A DNA stretch of 33,730 nucleotides from Scybalocola_A sp900557175 (GCA_937890745.1 CALADH010000041.1:1-33730), one strand, 5' to 3'; positions 24,484 to 32,802 are shown, counted from the first letter of the stretch. Notes: generated by a model not told the origin, from the letters alone. Translations and numbers: made by a program.

Positions 24484-24980
24484 CTTTAAATATTGAAAAG
24501 GAAGTTGACACAGCGCTTGAGTTTGACTATGAAAAAATTATAAGAACTGTCGTGGAGGCTGCGCTTGAGTTTGAGGACTGTCCATATGAAACAGAAATTA
24601 ATGTCGTTTTAACCTCAAATGAAGAAATTGCGCTCATTAACAGAGATTACAGGGATTTATTTAAGCCGACAGACGTTCTTTCGTTTCCGATGATTGATTA
24701 TGTGGCGCCGGGTGATTTTTCATTCCTTGAGGAATGTGATGCTGAGGATTATTTTAATCCGGAGACAGGCGAACTGATGCTTGGCGACATTATTATTTCT
24801 GTGGACAAAGTGATTGAACAGGCGGAAAAATACGGTCATTCAAAACAGCGTGAGCTCGGATTTTTAACAGCCCACAGTATGCTTCATCTTTTTGGCTATG
24901 ACCATATGGAGCCTGAGGAAACAGAAGCGATGGAGCTTAAGCAAAATGATATATTAAAGCTTGTTCATCTTGGCAGATAG
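24480..24980 (+). CDS. ybeY: Endoribonuclease YbeY
   Basis: A metal-dependent single-strand endoribonuclease involved in 16S rRNA 3' maturation and ribosome quality control. The zinc site HSMLHLFGYDH supplies H132, H136 and H142. The upstream block LINRDYRDLFKPTDVLSFPM is typical of the family, as is the LMLGDIIIS strand before the active site. At 166 residues it has the usual length. It overlaps phoH by ATGA, matching the conserved phoH-ybeY pairing. Confidence 0.96.
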   Translation: MTLNIEKEVDTALEFDYEKIIRTVVEAALEFEDCPYETEINVVLTSNEEIALINRDYRDLFKPTDVLSFPMIDYVAPGDFSFLEECDAEDYFNPETGELMLGDIIISVDKVIEQAEKYGHSKQRELGFLTAHSMLHLFGYDHMEPEETEAMELKQNDILKLVHLGR

Positions 24981-24991
24981 GAGGAATGTAT

Positions 24992-26086
24992 ATGATGAAA
25001 AGAAAATTTGCGGGGATTACGGCGCTGATGCTTGCGGCTGCGATTGCTGTTTCAGGCTGCGGCAAAAAGGAAGCTGAGACACAGGCGCCTCAGACAGAAA
25101 CCCAGATTAAGATTGAGAGTGAAACGCAGACGGAAACAGAAACGGAAACAGAGACGGAGTTTGTCGTGCCGGAGGGCAAGGCAATCAGTCATCTGACCGG
25201 TGAGATTGTTGATGAAGCTGTAAACAACAGACGTCCTGTGGCGCTGATGATCAATAATGTGACGGAGGCGCTGCCTCAAAGCGGTCTTTCACAGGCTGAT
25301 ATTTTATATGAGGCAGTTGTGGAAAGCAAGATTACTCGTCTGATGGCTGTTTTCCAAAATTATGAGGCGCTTGAAAAGGTTGGCCCGATAAGAAGTGCAA
25401 GACATTATTATCTTGATTTTGCCCATGATGAGGAAGCGATTTACGGTCATTTTGGCTGGTCTATATTTGCTGAGAACAGAATTAACAGTGAAGGCATTAA
25501 GACATTGCAGCTGATGGCAGGCGGCCTTAATTCAGATTATTACCGCGCTTCTGACAGAGTAGCGCCGCACAATGTTTATATGACAGGCGAGCAGATTGTC
25601 CATGCTATCGGAAGATTCGGCGCAGATACGGCACTGCCTGAAAATTATGAGAGCCGTTTAAACTTTTTTACAAAAGATACAGTGCCGTCAGATGGTGAGA
25701 ACGCAGAGAAGGTGAAGATTCCTACAAGTTCAGATGCACAGCTTGAATATGATGCTGAAAATAAGGTTTACAAGAAATTCCAGTATGGTGAGCCGCATAT
25801 GGATGATGTTAATGACAAACAGCTGACTTTTAAAAATATCATTATCCAGTTTGCACCATATTCATGTATTGACGCACCGTCGGATTGCCAGGATATTGCA
25901 CTGACAGGTGAGGGCAGGGGCTTGTATATAACTGACGGCAAGTGTGTAGATATCACATGGAAAAAAGCGGATTTAAAGACAGATTATACGAGATATTATA
26001 CAGAAGACGGCAAAGAACTTTCGCTTAATCCGGGCAAATCTTATATCGCCGTGATTCCGACCGATTATAAGGTGACAGTGTCATAA
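24992..26086 (+). CDS. DUF3048 (YerB-like) lipoprotein
   Basis: A 364-residue secreted lipoprotein of the DUF3048/YerB family; molecular role unknown. A basic start (MMKRK) and hydrophobic helix end in a lipobox AVSGC with C23 as lipidated residue. A linker of Thr/Glu dipeptides and Gln (about 27-55) spaces the globular domain from the membrane. The domain contains RPVALMINNV, the YEAVVESKITRLMAVFQNYEALEKVGPIRSAR block and a late PYSCIDAPSDCQ segment with two cysteines. The start at 24992 is chosen because AGGAGG lies seven bases upstream; an ATG at 24986 is one base from that site. Confidence 0.88.
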   Translation: MMKRKFAGITALMLAAAIAVSGCGKKEAETQAPQTETQIKIESETQTETETETETEFVVPEGKAISHLTGEIVDEAVNNRRPVALMINNVTEALPQSGLSQADILYEAVVESKITRLMAVFQNYEALEKVGPIRSARHYYLDFAHDEEAIYGHFGWSIFAENRINSEGIKTLQLMAGGLNSDYYRASDRVAPHNVYMTGEQIVHAIGRFGADTALPENYESRLNFFTKDTVPSDGENAEKVKIPTSSDAQLEYDAENKVYKKFQYGEPHMDDVNDKQLTFKNIIIQFAPYSCIDAPSDCQDIALTGEGRGLYITDGKCVDITWKKADLKTDYTRYYTEDGKELSLNPGKSYIAVIPTDYKVTVS

Positions 26087-26110
26087 TCGTAAAGACGAGA
26101 GAGGTTATTC

Positions 26111-27733
26111 ATGAATCAGATAGGAAAAGAAAAAAACGACAGTATTATTGTAGCCAGTTCAATTTTGGCCGGTGCACAGATTGTCGTGCGAATTATCAGC
26201 CTTTTATACAGAATACCGCTGATTCGTATTGTCGGACAGGAGGGCATGGGTTATTATGCCAATGCCTATGAAGTTTACCAGTTTTTACTTTTAGTGTCTT
26301 CAAACGGTATACCGGTTGCATTTTCGTTACTTTCGGCGTCCTATCTTGCCAATGGCGAATATAAAAATCTTCAGCGCCTGATGAAGGGAACGATGATTTT
26401 TGCGGGAATGATAGGTCTTGTATTTTCGCTGCTTACATTTTTTGGCGCCGGATGGATTGCTGAGGCGATGTTTAATATGTCTGAGGTCGCGCCGGCTTTA
26501 AGAGTGCTGGCGCCGACAATTTTTGTATGCGCGCTGCTTGGCGTGTACAGAGGTTATTTTCAGGGAAAGAATGCGATGATGCCGACGGCAATTTCTCAGG
26601 TGATCGAGCAGATCATCCATGCGGCTGTCAGTGTGATTGCAGCATATTTTCTCATTGCCAAAGGTCCGGCCTACGGTGCGGCGGGCGGAACGCTCGGAAC
26701 GTTTTTAGGTGCGGTCGGCGCTCTCGGATTTTGTGTGCTTGTTTACCATCTTTATGCCCCGACGGTGCGCCGACACCTTCGCCGTGACCGGACGCCGCAT
26801 AAAGAGCTTATTACATACCGGAATGTTTTAAAGCTTGTTGTCGTGACGATGACGCCGATTATTTTGAGTCAGACAATGTATCAGCTGGGCGGCATTGTCG
26901 ATGCGTTTTTATTTAATAATATTTTGGACGGCATGGGTTATACAAGTCAGGTGCGCTCCCAGCTTATCGGTATTTACAGCGGCGAATATAAATTGCTTTT
27001 AAATGTGCCGCTGGCGCTGACATCATCCATCGGTATTGCACTTATTCCGACAGTGGCTCATTCGGTTGCGTTAAAGAAGATGGGAGAGGTTTATGATAAA
27101 ATCGACCAGATTGTGCGGCTGACAATGGTGATTGCCATGCCGTGCTGCGTGGGGCTTATGGTGCTTGCGGGCCCGATGATGCAGCTGATGTTTTCAGATA
27201 CATCGGAGCTTGCAAAAATGCTTCTTATTCTCGGCGCGCCGACAATAGCATTTTATTCGCTGTCAACAGTGACGATATCCATTCTTCAGGGCATCCGTCA
27301 TATGAAAACGCCGGTCATCCATTCAGTCATCGCAATGATTGTTCATGCGGCGGCGCTTGGCATTGTATTTAAGGTGTTCGATATGAATATATACGGTATG
27401 GTTTTCGGAAATTATGTCTTTGCCTTTTTGATGTGCTGGCTGAATTTAAGAGCTATGAAAAAATACATCGGTTACGAGCAGGAGTATAAATACAGTGTTG
27501 TCATGCCGACACTTGTTTCTGTGGCAATGGGTATATTGACATGGCTCGTTTATCAGGGTGTTTATGCTATAATGGCAAGTAATTTTGCAGCAATTATTGT
27601 TTCAATCGCTGCCGCCGTTATTTTTTACGCTGTATTTATTGTCGTTACGGGGATTTTATCGGAAAATGATATTTTATCTCTGCCTAAAGGACAGAAGATT
27701 TTAACTTTATGCCGACGGTGTAAATTAATTTAA
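26111..27733 (+). CDS. MurJ/SpoVB-type MOP-superfamily flippase
   Basis: A 540-residue polytopic membrane protein with about 14 hydrophobic helices, of the polysaccharide-synthesis/MOP flippase family that includes SpoVB and YtgP (MurJ) of Bacillus. It probably flips lipid-linked cell-wall or polysaccharide precursors. Family-like segments are the N-terminal RIISLLYRIPLIRIVGQEGMGYYANAYEVY, LGVYRGYFQGKNAMMPTAISQVIEQ, and ILQGIRHMKTPVIHSVIAMIVHA. The length fits YtgP-like proteins slightly better than SpoVB. It follows the lipoprotein gene by 24 bases and probably shares its transcript. Vegetative or sporulation use cannot be decided from sequence. Confidence 0.88.
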   Translation: MNQIGKEKNDSIIVASSILAGAQIVVRIISLLYRIPLIRIVGQEGMGYYANAYEVYQFLLLVSSNGIPVAFSLLSASYLANGEYKNLQRLMKGTMIFAGMIGLVFSLLTFFGAGWIAEAMFNMSEVAPALRVLAPTIFVCALLGVYRGYFQGKNAMMPTAISQVIEQIIHAAVSVIAAYFLIAKGPAYGAAGGTLGTFLGAVGALGFCVLVYHLYAPTVRRHLRRDRTPHKELITYRNVLKLVVVTMTPIILSQTMYQLGGIVDAFLFNNILDGMGYTSQVRSQLIGIYSGEYKLLLNVPLALTSSIGIALIPTVAHSVALKKMGEVYDKIDQIVRLTMVIAMPCCVGLMVLAGPMMQLMFSDTSELAKMLLILGAPTIAFYSLSTVTISILQGIRHMKTPVIHSVIAMIVHAAALGIVFKVFDMNIYGMVFGNYVFAFLMCWLNLRAMKKYIGYEQEYKYSVVMPTLVSVAMGILTWLVYQGVYAIMASNFAAIIVSIAAAVIFYAVFIVVTGILSENDILSLPKGQKILTLCRRCKLI

Positions 27734-27798
27734 GACCGGCAAATCTTTTGCAGGTGTTTTGTATAAGTATTAAAAAAGAACAGATAATATACGATACA

Positions 27799-27814
27799 GA
27801 GACTTTCAAGTCTC
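27799..27814. promoter_or_regulatory. Perfect 16-bp palindrome before the BofC-like gene
   Basis: GAGACTT-TC-AAGTCTC, two seven-base arms around two bases, lies 22 bases before the start codon and just ahead of the ribosome binding site. It is too tight to be a good RNA hairpin but suits a dimeric DNA-binding protein. No clear promoter is seen around it. Confidence 0.35.
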
Positions 27815-27836
27815 ATACATCAAAGGAGTGAAATTG

Positions 27837-28421
27837 ATGAAAAAGTATATGATCTGTTCTTTATTGTTTTTATGTGCCTGCGGCGGTCTTTTCGGATATT
27901 TTGTAATGAGCGGACGGCAGGATTTAAGTGAAGATGAGAAAAAGTACATTGAGGAGGCAGCGCCTGTATCGGCAAAAGAAATGACAGGTGCAGAGACGAA
28001 GCTTATTTCGGAAGTTTACGACGAAAAGACACAAACATCAGAAAAAGAAATTTTAACACTGCCTGCGGCATTTTTGGGGCTGACACGGACGGAAATGATA
28101 GAAAAGCTTGACAGCTATATGGAAGAAATGCCGTTAAATGAATTGAATAAAGGCCTTGTAAATTATGAGCTGATGTATTTTTCACCGGAATATATTATGA
28201 CGCGAAAAACGTATCATCTGCCTGATGATTTTAAAAAATATTATATACGGTTTAACAGAGGCTGTCTGACAGTGTATTACAGCGACAAAAAAACAGTTTA
28301 TGAATATACGGACATTGCGCTTTCTGATTTGCCGGAAGATATGCGGGCAAAGGCAATCAGTGGTTTTGAAGTGAAGGATGAGAAGGCGCTCTATGATTTT
28401 TTGGAAAATTATTCATCATAG
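27837..28421 (+). CDS. BofC-like anchored protein, probably sporulation-linked
   Basis: A 194-residue protein with an N-terminal membrane anchor or signal (about residues 4-24; MICSLLFLCACGGLFGYFVM) and a soluble outer part. The C-terminal segment (FNRGCLTVYYSDKKTVYEYTDIALSDLPEDM... ALYDFLENYSS) resembles the BofC C-terminal domain, which in Bacillus controls the SpoIVB protease checkpoint; this match is from memory and moderate. A cysteine in the LFLCAC stretch is not a clean lipobox. The ATG at 27837 is supported by AAAGGAG seven bases upstream; the GTG at 27828 is in frame but lies inside that site. It has about 100 bases of its own upstream region. Confidence 0.65.
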   Translation: MKKYMICSLLFLCACGGLFGYFVMSGRQDLSEDEKKYIEEAAPVSAKEMTGAETKLISEVYDEKTQTSEKEILTLPAAFLGLTRTEMIEKLDSYMEEMPLNELNKGLVNYELMYFSPEYIMTRKTYHLPDDFKKYYIRFNRGCLTVYYSDKKTVYEYTDIALSDLPEDMRAKAISGFEVKDEKALYDFLENYSS

Positions 28422-28456
28422 CGCCCGCGATAAATTCACCGGCTTTATCGCGGGCG
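28422..28456. terminator. Strong hairpin between convergent genes
   Basis: CGCCCGCGATAAA (28422-28434) pairs perfectly with TTTATCGCGGGCG (28444-28456), a 13-bp stem with a nine-base loop. It lies directly after the BofC-like stop and before the convergent CBM9-like gene. Neither strand has a clear T-run, so it may act as a bidirectional barrier or RNA 3'-end stabiliser rather than a classical terminator. Confidence 0.55.
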
Positions 28457-28484
28457 GCCGGGCACGATTTATAAAGTATGATTT

Positions 28485-29087
28485 TTAGTCGATCACAGCC
28501 TTTGCAAAAAACTGCGGCACATGAAAATCCGGCTTTTCCAGAGGGATTTCTGTGAGAGCACCGTAATGCTCATCTTTAGCGGATTCGCTGATTTTGTAAA
28601 AGTTAAATGAAAATGTATGTCCGTGCGTTAATGCCATGTCAGGGTAAAAACGGCGGATAACAAAAAGCGGTAAAAAGAAGGTGACAGACCATGCATCTTC
28701 TTTTTTTTGAGTACGGATATTCAGGGCGGAAATTGTCTCAGCATCAAAAGGCGTGCGGCCTTCGCGTCCGTTGCCTGCCATTGTCAGTACAGCGCCGGTA
28801 GAATTAAATTCAAAATTCATATAGACATCGCCGACAGTACCGAACAGGAAAAAAGCCTCAAGCGCGCTGTCTTTATAAACGGGATCAAAATTATGTGTAT
28901 AGGTCGTCAGCGGCTGGCGCTCATGACATACGAGGCGGACAACGAGTCCCTCGCCGTCTAAAACGGCAAGCTGTCCGTAAGCTTCTGGACGGCGGACACA
29001 GTGCCACATATAATGGGCAATCGGATGCTTCTGGCAATTTATAATATCGTCAGCCTGATGAATCACAGGTATATTTATTTGTGCCAT
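28485..29087 (-). CDS. CBM9-like carbohydrate-binding protein
   Basis: A 200-residue cytoplasmic protein (no signal peptide) resembling the carbohydrate-binding family 9-like domain proteins found in gut anaerobes. Matching features are the beta-rich middle (LEAFFLFGTVGDVYMNFEFNSTG), the SWSVTFF-type strand (here AWSVTFFLPL) and the C-terminal SFNFYKISESAKDEHYGALTEIPLEKPDFHVPQFF, where the tail FHxPxFF is typical. Lack of export suggests a role with intracellular sugars or as an enzyme-like relative. AAAGGAG precedes its start on the minus strand. It is divergent from the sulfatase and belongs with the glycan locus by context. Confidence 0.7.
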   Translation of the reverse strand: MAQINIPVIHQADDIINCQKHPIAHYMWHCVRRPEAYGQLAVLDGEGLVVRLVCHERQPLTTYTHNFDPVYKDSALEAFFLFGTVGDVYMNFEFNSTGAVLTMAGNGREGRTPFDAETISALNIRTQKKEDAWSVTFFLPLFVIRRFYPDMALTHGHTFSFNFYKISESAKDEHYGALTEIPLEKPDFHVPQFFAKAVID

Positions 29088-29167
29088 AGTAAAACTCCTT
29101 TACATGAAATATTCTTATACTAATTTACATGATGGGGCGGTAAAAATCAAGAGGAGAAAATCGCCAC

Positions 29168-29210
29168 TTGCATTTGGACGGCGGTTTGATATACTTGTAA
29201 GTAAAGTATA
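29168..29210 (+). promoter_or_regulatory. Sulfatase promoter with overlapping inverted repeat
   Basis: TTGCAT (29168-29173) and TATACT (29190-29195) are 16 bases apart. TATACTT (29190-29196) is also one arm of a perfect inverted repeat with AAGTATA (29204-29210), and TACTT-GT-AAGTA (29192-29203) is nested within it. An operator covering the -10 and start point would suit a repressor. The GTATAC within the right arm recalls GntR-type sites, but no regulator of that type is in the window. Confidence 0.5.
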
Positions 29211-29232
29211 CAAAGAGAAGGGCAGGTAAATT

Positions 29233-30690
29233 ATGAAACAGCCAAATATTGTTTTGATTATGACGGATCAGCTCCGGGGGGACTGTATGGGATTTATGGG
29301 ACACCCGGATGTAAAGACACCGTATTTAGATACACTCGCATCAAAAGGTGTCGCTTTTGATCATGCGTACAGCTCATGTCCTACATGTATTCCGGCACGG
29401 GCGGCGCTGCATACGGGGATGAGTCAGACAGGTCACGGCCGTGTCGGTTATGAGGACGGCGTGGCGTGGAATTATGCCCACACGATGGCAGGAGAGCTTT
29501 CAAAGGCCGGATATTATACACAGTGCGTCGGAAAGATGCATGTTTATCCGCTGAGAAATCTGACAGGCTTTCACAATGTTGAACTGCATGACGGTTATCT
29601 GCACTATAACCGCCGTGTTGATGTGCCGTATTATGAAAATCAGAGAGTTGCCGATGACTATATGTACTGGCTGAAAAAAGAAAAGGGCATTGAGGCAGAT
29701 GTGACAGATACCGGTCTTGAGTGCAACAGCTGGGTGTCACGGCCGTGGATGTATGATGAAGAACTTCATCCGACAAACTGGGTGACAACGCGCAGCATTG
29801 ACTTTTTAAGGCGGCGGGACCGGTCGAAGCCGTTCTTTTTAATGGCATCTTATTTGCGGCCGCATCCGCCTTTTGACGCGCCCCAGTATTATTTTGACAT
29901 GTACAAAGATAAAAAACTGGCGCCGCCGGCGCTTGGCGACTGGGAAGATATGTGTGAATTAAGACAGAAGGGACGTATTTTTGATTCGACGACAGGGCCT
30001 GCTGATGAGGAAATGATACGGCAGGCGCGCATTGGCTATTATGCCTGCGTCACCCATCTTGACCATCAGATCGGGCGGCTTTTGCAGGCATTTATTGACG
30101 AAGGCATTTATGATGACTGTATTTTTATTTTCACGTCCGACCACGGCGATGAGCTTTGCGATCATCATTTATTCAGAAAAGCATTTCCGTATCAGGGCAG
30201 TGTGCACATTCCGATGATTATTTCGGGCAATACGAAGTTCCTTGGCATAAAGCCGGATACAGTCAGCCATGCGGTTGTCGAGCTCCGGGATGTGATGCCG
30301 ACAGTGCTTGATATGGCAGGGGCGCCGATTCCCGAAACAGTTGAAGGCATCAGCCTTTTGCCATATGTGAAAGCGGATCATATATCAAAGGCCGTGCGGC
30401 CGTATCTTCACGGTGAGCACAGCTTTGGAGAAAAGTCAAATCACTGGATTGTGACAGAAAATGAAAAATATATATGGTTTTCGCAGACCGGAAAAGAGCA
30501 GTATTTTGATCTTGCAGGCGATCCGCATGAAGAACATAATCTTATAGACAGTCCGGAGGCAGAAGATAAGATTGACAGATTGAGAAATATACTGATTGCT
30601 GAGCTTGATGGCAGAGAGGAAGGCTACAGTGACGGAAAACGGCTCATTACAGGACGTATGCCGGTCAATTGCCTTAAGAAACTAAGATAA
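29233..30690 (+). CDS. Cysteine-type sulfatase
   Basis: A 485-residue type I sulfatase (alkaline phosphatase superfamily) without a signal peptide, probably cytoplasmic. The modification motif C-x-P-x-R appears as CIPARAALHTGMSQ with C52, to be converted to formylglycine; in anaerobes this needs the radical SAM enzyme anSME, not seen here. Metal residues include D12 and Q13 in MTDQLRGD and the late FTSDHGDELCDH pair. RPHPPFDAP and SVHIPMIISG are conserved sulfatase blocks. The substrate may be a sulfated host glycan fragment, as the neighbouring genes handle amino sugars, but choline or aryl sulfates are possible. The start has AAGGGCAGG upstream. Confidence 0.9.
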   Translation: MKQPNIVLIMTDQLRGDCMGFMGHPDVKTPYLDTLASKGVAFDHAYSSCPTCIPARAALHTGMSQTGHGRVGYEDGVAWNYAHTMAGELSKAGYYTQCVGKMHVYPLRNLTGFHNVELHDGYLHYNRRVDVPYYENQRVADDYMYWLKKEKGIEADVTDTGLECNSWVSRPWMYDEELHPTNWVTTRSIDFLRRRDRSKPFFLMASYLRPHPPFDAPQYYFDMYKDKKLAPPALGDWEDMCELRQKGRIFDSTTGPADEEMIRQARIGYYACVTHLDHQIGRLLQAFIDEGIYDDCIFIFTSDHGDELCDHHLFRKAFPYQGSVHIPMIISGNTKFLGIKPDTVSHAVVELRDVMPTVLDMAGAPIPETVEGISLLPYVKADHISKAVRPYLHGEHSFGEKSNHWIVTENEKYIWFSQTGKEQYFDLAGDPHEEHNLIDSPEAEDKIDRLRNILIAELDGREEGYSDGKRLITGRMPVNCLKKLR

Positions 30691-30712
30691 TAGAAATAAA
30701 GAGAGAATGAAT

Positions 30713-30759
30713 AACGCCCATGGATGTTTGTGAAAAATTACAAAATATGCATGGGCGTT
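30713..30759. terminator. Hairpin between convergent sulfatase and araC-type genes
   Basis: AACGCCCATG (30713-30722) pairs with CATGGGCGTT (30750-30759), a 10-bp stem; inside its loop TTTGT (30727-30731) pairs with ACAAA (30740-30744). Only a short TTT follows on the plus strand, so termination would be modest. Confidence 0.5.
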
Positions 30760-30842
30760 TGACTTAATATAATGCAAAAAAACAGTCATTTTGTGCAAAG
30801 ATGTTTTGATGCAAACGTGCTACTATAGATTCAACAGGAAAA

Positions 30843-31754
30843 TCAGGAAGTTTTGTTTTCTGAGAGTCCTTTGATGGAGGTTGCGTACTCCGACGGTGTC
30901 ATTCCGGTGATTTTTTTAAACTGCCGTGAAAAGTAGTGGATCGACGTATAACCGAGATGCTCGGATATTTGCGTGAAGTTCATACTGTTGCTTCGTATAA
31001 GCTCTTTGGCCGTTGTGATTTTCATTTCGGAAAAGTAATTAATGACACCGCATTGATGCCGCTCGTGAAAAAGCCGCTGGGCCTTTGAACGTCCGATGAG
31101 TGTGTCACGGCAGAGCTGCTCAATCGCAATATTGGATGTGATATGCTCCTCCATGTAATGAATGATTTTTTCGTAAAGCTCATTATCCGCATTATGTGCC
31201 GTCAGCTTTGGCGCACTTAGACCACCGTCTTTTTCGGGAAGGGCAAAATTGTAGCGGCGTATGAGAGAGATAAGAAGCTGCTCAATATAGTTTCTTATAA
31301 GATGCTCACCGCCAAAAGGTGCGCTGCTGCTTATAATAAGCTTTGTCTGATATGGATTGTCCAACCGTCCTTCAAAGGTATGGCAGGATTCCTGAATGAT
31401 TTTTCCGAGCAGTTTTTGTTCTGCTTCGTTGACAATAAGCTGCTTTTCTTCAAAGAAATGCATGGCCGGTGATATGCAGTCAAAGGAAATGACGACAAGG
31501 TTTGGCGCGCTTTTGCCGTTGCACCGGACACTGTGAAATTCATTGGGCTTATGGAAAATAATATCGCCTTTTTTGAGCTGATATTCCCGGTCGTCGGCGG
31601 TGACAAAGACTTCACCTTTATCGACACAGAGAAATTCCCAAAAGTCATGGGCTTCGCCGGCAAAAACAAAATCATTCATATATTCAAAATAATGCATTGA
31701 ATACAGCTTATCAACGATAAGCTCCTGGTTTAAGGCTATACTTTCGTAAGACAT
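30843..31754 (-). CDS. AraC-family transcriptional regulator
   Basis: A 303-residue regulator with an N-terminal cupin-like sensing domain (DFWEFLCVDKGEVFVTADDREYQLKKGDIIFHKPNEFHSV around 40-85) and a C-terminal pair of helix-turn-helix motifs (NIAIEQLCRDTLIGRSKAQRLF and NFTQISEHLGYTSIHYFSRQFKKITGMTPSEYA). It probably senses a sugar and controls the divergent nucleotidyltransferase-kinase genes and itself. The start was moved to 31754, where AAGGAG precedes the ATG; the longer frame to 31895 would run through the operator region and into the divergent gene. Two perfect direct repeats upstream are likely its sites. Confidence 0.92.
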   Translation of the reverse strand: MSYESIALNQELIVDKLYSMHYFEYMNDFVFAGEAHDFWEFLCVDKGEVFVTADDREYQLKKGDIIFHKPNEFHSVRCNGKSAPNLVVISFDCISPAMHFFEEKQLIVNEAEQKLLGKIIQESCHTFEGRLDNPYQTKLIISSSAPFGGEHLIRNYIEQLLISLIRRYNFALPEKDGGLSAPKLTAHNADNELYEKIIHYMEEHITSNIAIEQLCRDTLIGRSKAQRLFHERHQCGVINYFSEMKITTAKELIRSNSMNFTQISEHLGYTSIHYFSRQFKKITGMTPSEYATSIKGLSENKTS

Positions 31755-31779
31755 AATTTTTTCTCCTTCTCTTACTTGT

Positions 31780-31830
31780 AGTATAAGCCAAATGTGCAAA
31801 AAAGTACATATTTTTTTACAAATGTGCAAA
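31780..31830. promoter_or_regulatory. Paired direct-repeat operators, probably for the AraC-family regulator
   Basis: CAAATGTGCAAA occurs perfectly at 31789-31800 and again at 31819-31830, exactly 30 bases apart (about three helical turns), same orientation. Between them ATGTGC-N6-GTACAT adds an imperfect inverted half. The regulator's own -10 (TATACT on the minus strand, 31785-31780) abuts the first repeat, suggesting autorepression. The downstream repeat lies 40 bases before the nucleotidyltransferase start, where no good -35 is seen, as at activator-dependent promoters. Confidence 0.65.
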
Positions 31831-31869
31831 TAAAAATTTTTTAACAATAAATTTTCAGGAGGTATGACT

Positions 31870-32799
31870 ATGAAAAAGAAACCAGTATTGGTCATTATGG
31901 CCGCAGGTATGGGGAGCCGTTACGGCGGACTAAAGCAGATTGATCCGATTGATAAGGACGGACACATTATTATTGATTTTTCTATTTTTGATGCAATCCG
32001 CGCAGGATTTGAGAAAATTGTTTTTATTATTAAAAAAGCGAATGAAAAGGATTTTAAAGAGGTTATCGGAAATCGTATGGAAAAATATGTTCAGGTCGAA
32101 TATGTTTTTCAGGAGCTTTGTAATCTTCCGGAAGGCTACAGTGTACCGGAGGGGCGTGTGAAACCTTTTGGCACAGGTCATGCGATTTTAAGCTGCAAAG
32201 ATGTGATTGACGGACCTTTCGCAGTTATTAATGCAGATGATTATTACGGACCGACAGCCTATAAGATGATTTATGATTATCTTGACAGCCATTCCGATGA
32301 TGATAAATACCGCTACACAATGGTTGGTTATGTGCTTGAAAACACACTGACAGATAACGGCCATGTGGCAAGAGGTGTATGTGAGACGGACGAAAATCAC
32401 TATCTGACAGGTATTACAGAGCGTACGCATATCGAAAAGAAGGAAGACGGCGCTTACTATACAGAAGATGATGGACAGACATGGCATGAGATTCCTGAGG
32501 GAAGCACAGTGTCTATGAACCTTTGGGGATTTTCGGAAAGTATTTTAAAGGAGCTTGATGCCCGTTTTTCAAAATTTTTAGATGAAAATCTTGAAAAGAA
32601 TCCTTTGAAATGCGAATACTTCCTGCCGACAGTTGTCAATGAGCTTTTAGATGAAAATAAGGCGACAGTCGAAGTATTAAAGTCAATGGATAAATGGTAT
32701 GGTGTTACATATAAAGAGGATAAGGCGTTTGTGATGGATGCAATCCAGAAGCTTAAAGATGACGGCTTATATCCAGAAAAGTTATGGGAGGAAAAATAA
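31870..32799 (+). CDS. Sugar-phosphate nucleotidyltransferase
   Basis: A 309-residue NTP_transferase-family enzyme, probably making a UDP- or other NDP-sugar from a hexose 1-phosphate. The signature LVIMAAGMGSRYGGLKQIDP binds the nucleotide, followed by KPFGTGHAILSCKDVIDGPFAVINADDYYG, where the ADD aspartates coordinate metal. TVSMNLWGF and CEYFLPTVVNELL are later family segments. It is not a classical GalU by overall sequence. Its pairing with the downstream NahK-like kinase parallels the bifidobacterial lnpB-lnpC arrangement, so a HexNAc-1-phosphate or hexose-1-phosphate substrate is inferred. AGGAGG seven bases upstream sets the start at 31870; the ATG at 31864 is too close to the site. 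Confidence 0.85.
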   Translation: MKKKPVLVIMAAGMGSRYGGLKQIDPIDKDGHIIIDFSIFDAIRAGFEKIVFIIKKANEKDFKEVIGNRMEKYVQVEYVFQELCNLPEGYSVPEGRVKPFGTGHAILSCKDVIDGPFAVINADDYYGPTAYKMIYDYLDSHSDDDKYRYTMVGYVLENTLTDNGHVARGVCETDENHYLTGITERTHIEKKEDGAYYTEDDGQTWHEIPEGSTVSMNLWGFSESILKELDARFSKFLDENLEKNPLKCEYFLPTVVNELLDENKATVEVLKSMDKWYGVTYKEDKAFVMDAIQKLKDDGLYPEKLWEEK

Positions 32800-32802
32800 G
32801 AG

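Noticed and set aside
27814..27822. Sporulation sigma-factor -10 (CATACATC) before the BofC-like gene
   Set aside because: The start point would fall at or past the ribosome binding site and no correctly spaced -35 exists.
29381..29848. 155-residue minus-strand frame inside the sulfatase gene
   Set aside because: Antisense to the catalytic region of the sulfatase and low-complexity in composition; no support as a gene.
30768..30773. Promoter at the TATAAT in the convergent spacer
   Set aside because: No -35 at a usable distance and no plus-strand gene follows before the convergent regulator.
31755..31895. N-terminal extension of the AraC-family regulator
   Set aside because: It would cover the divergent promoter and both direct repeats and overlap the next gene, while a good AAGGAG site precedes the start at 31754.
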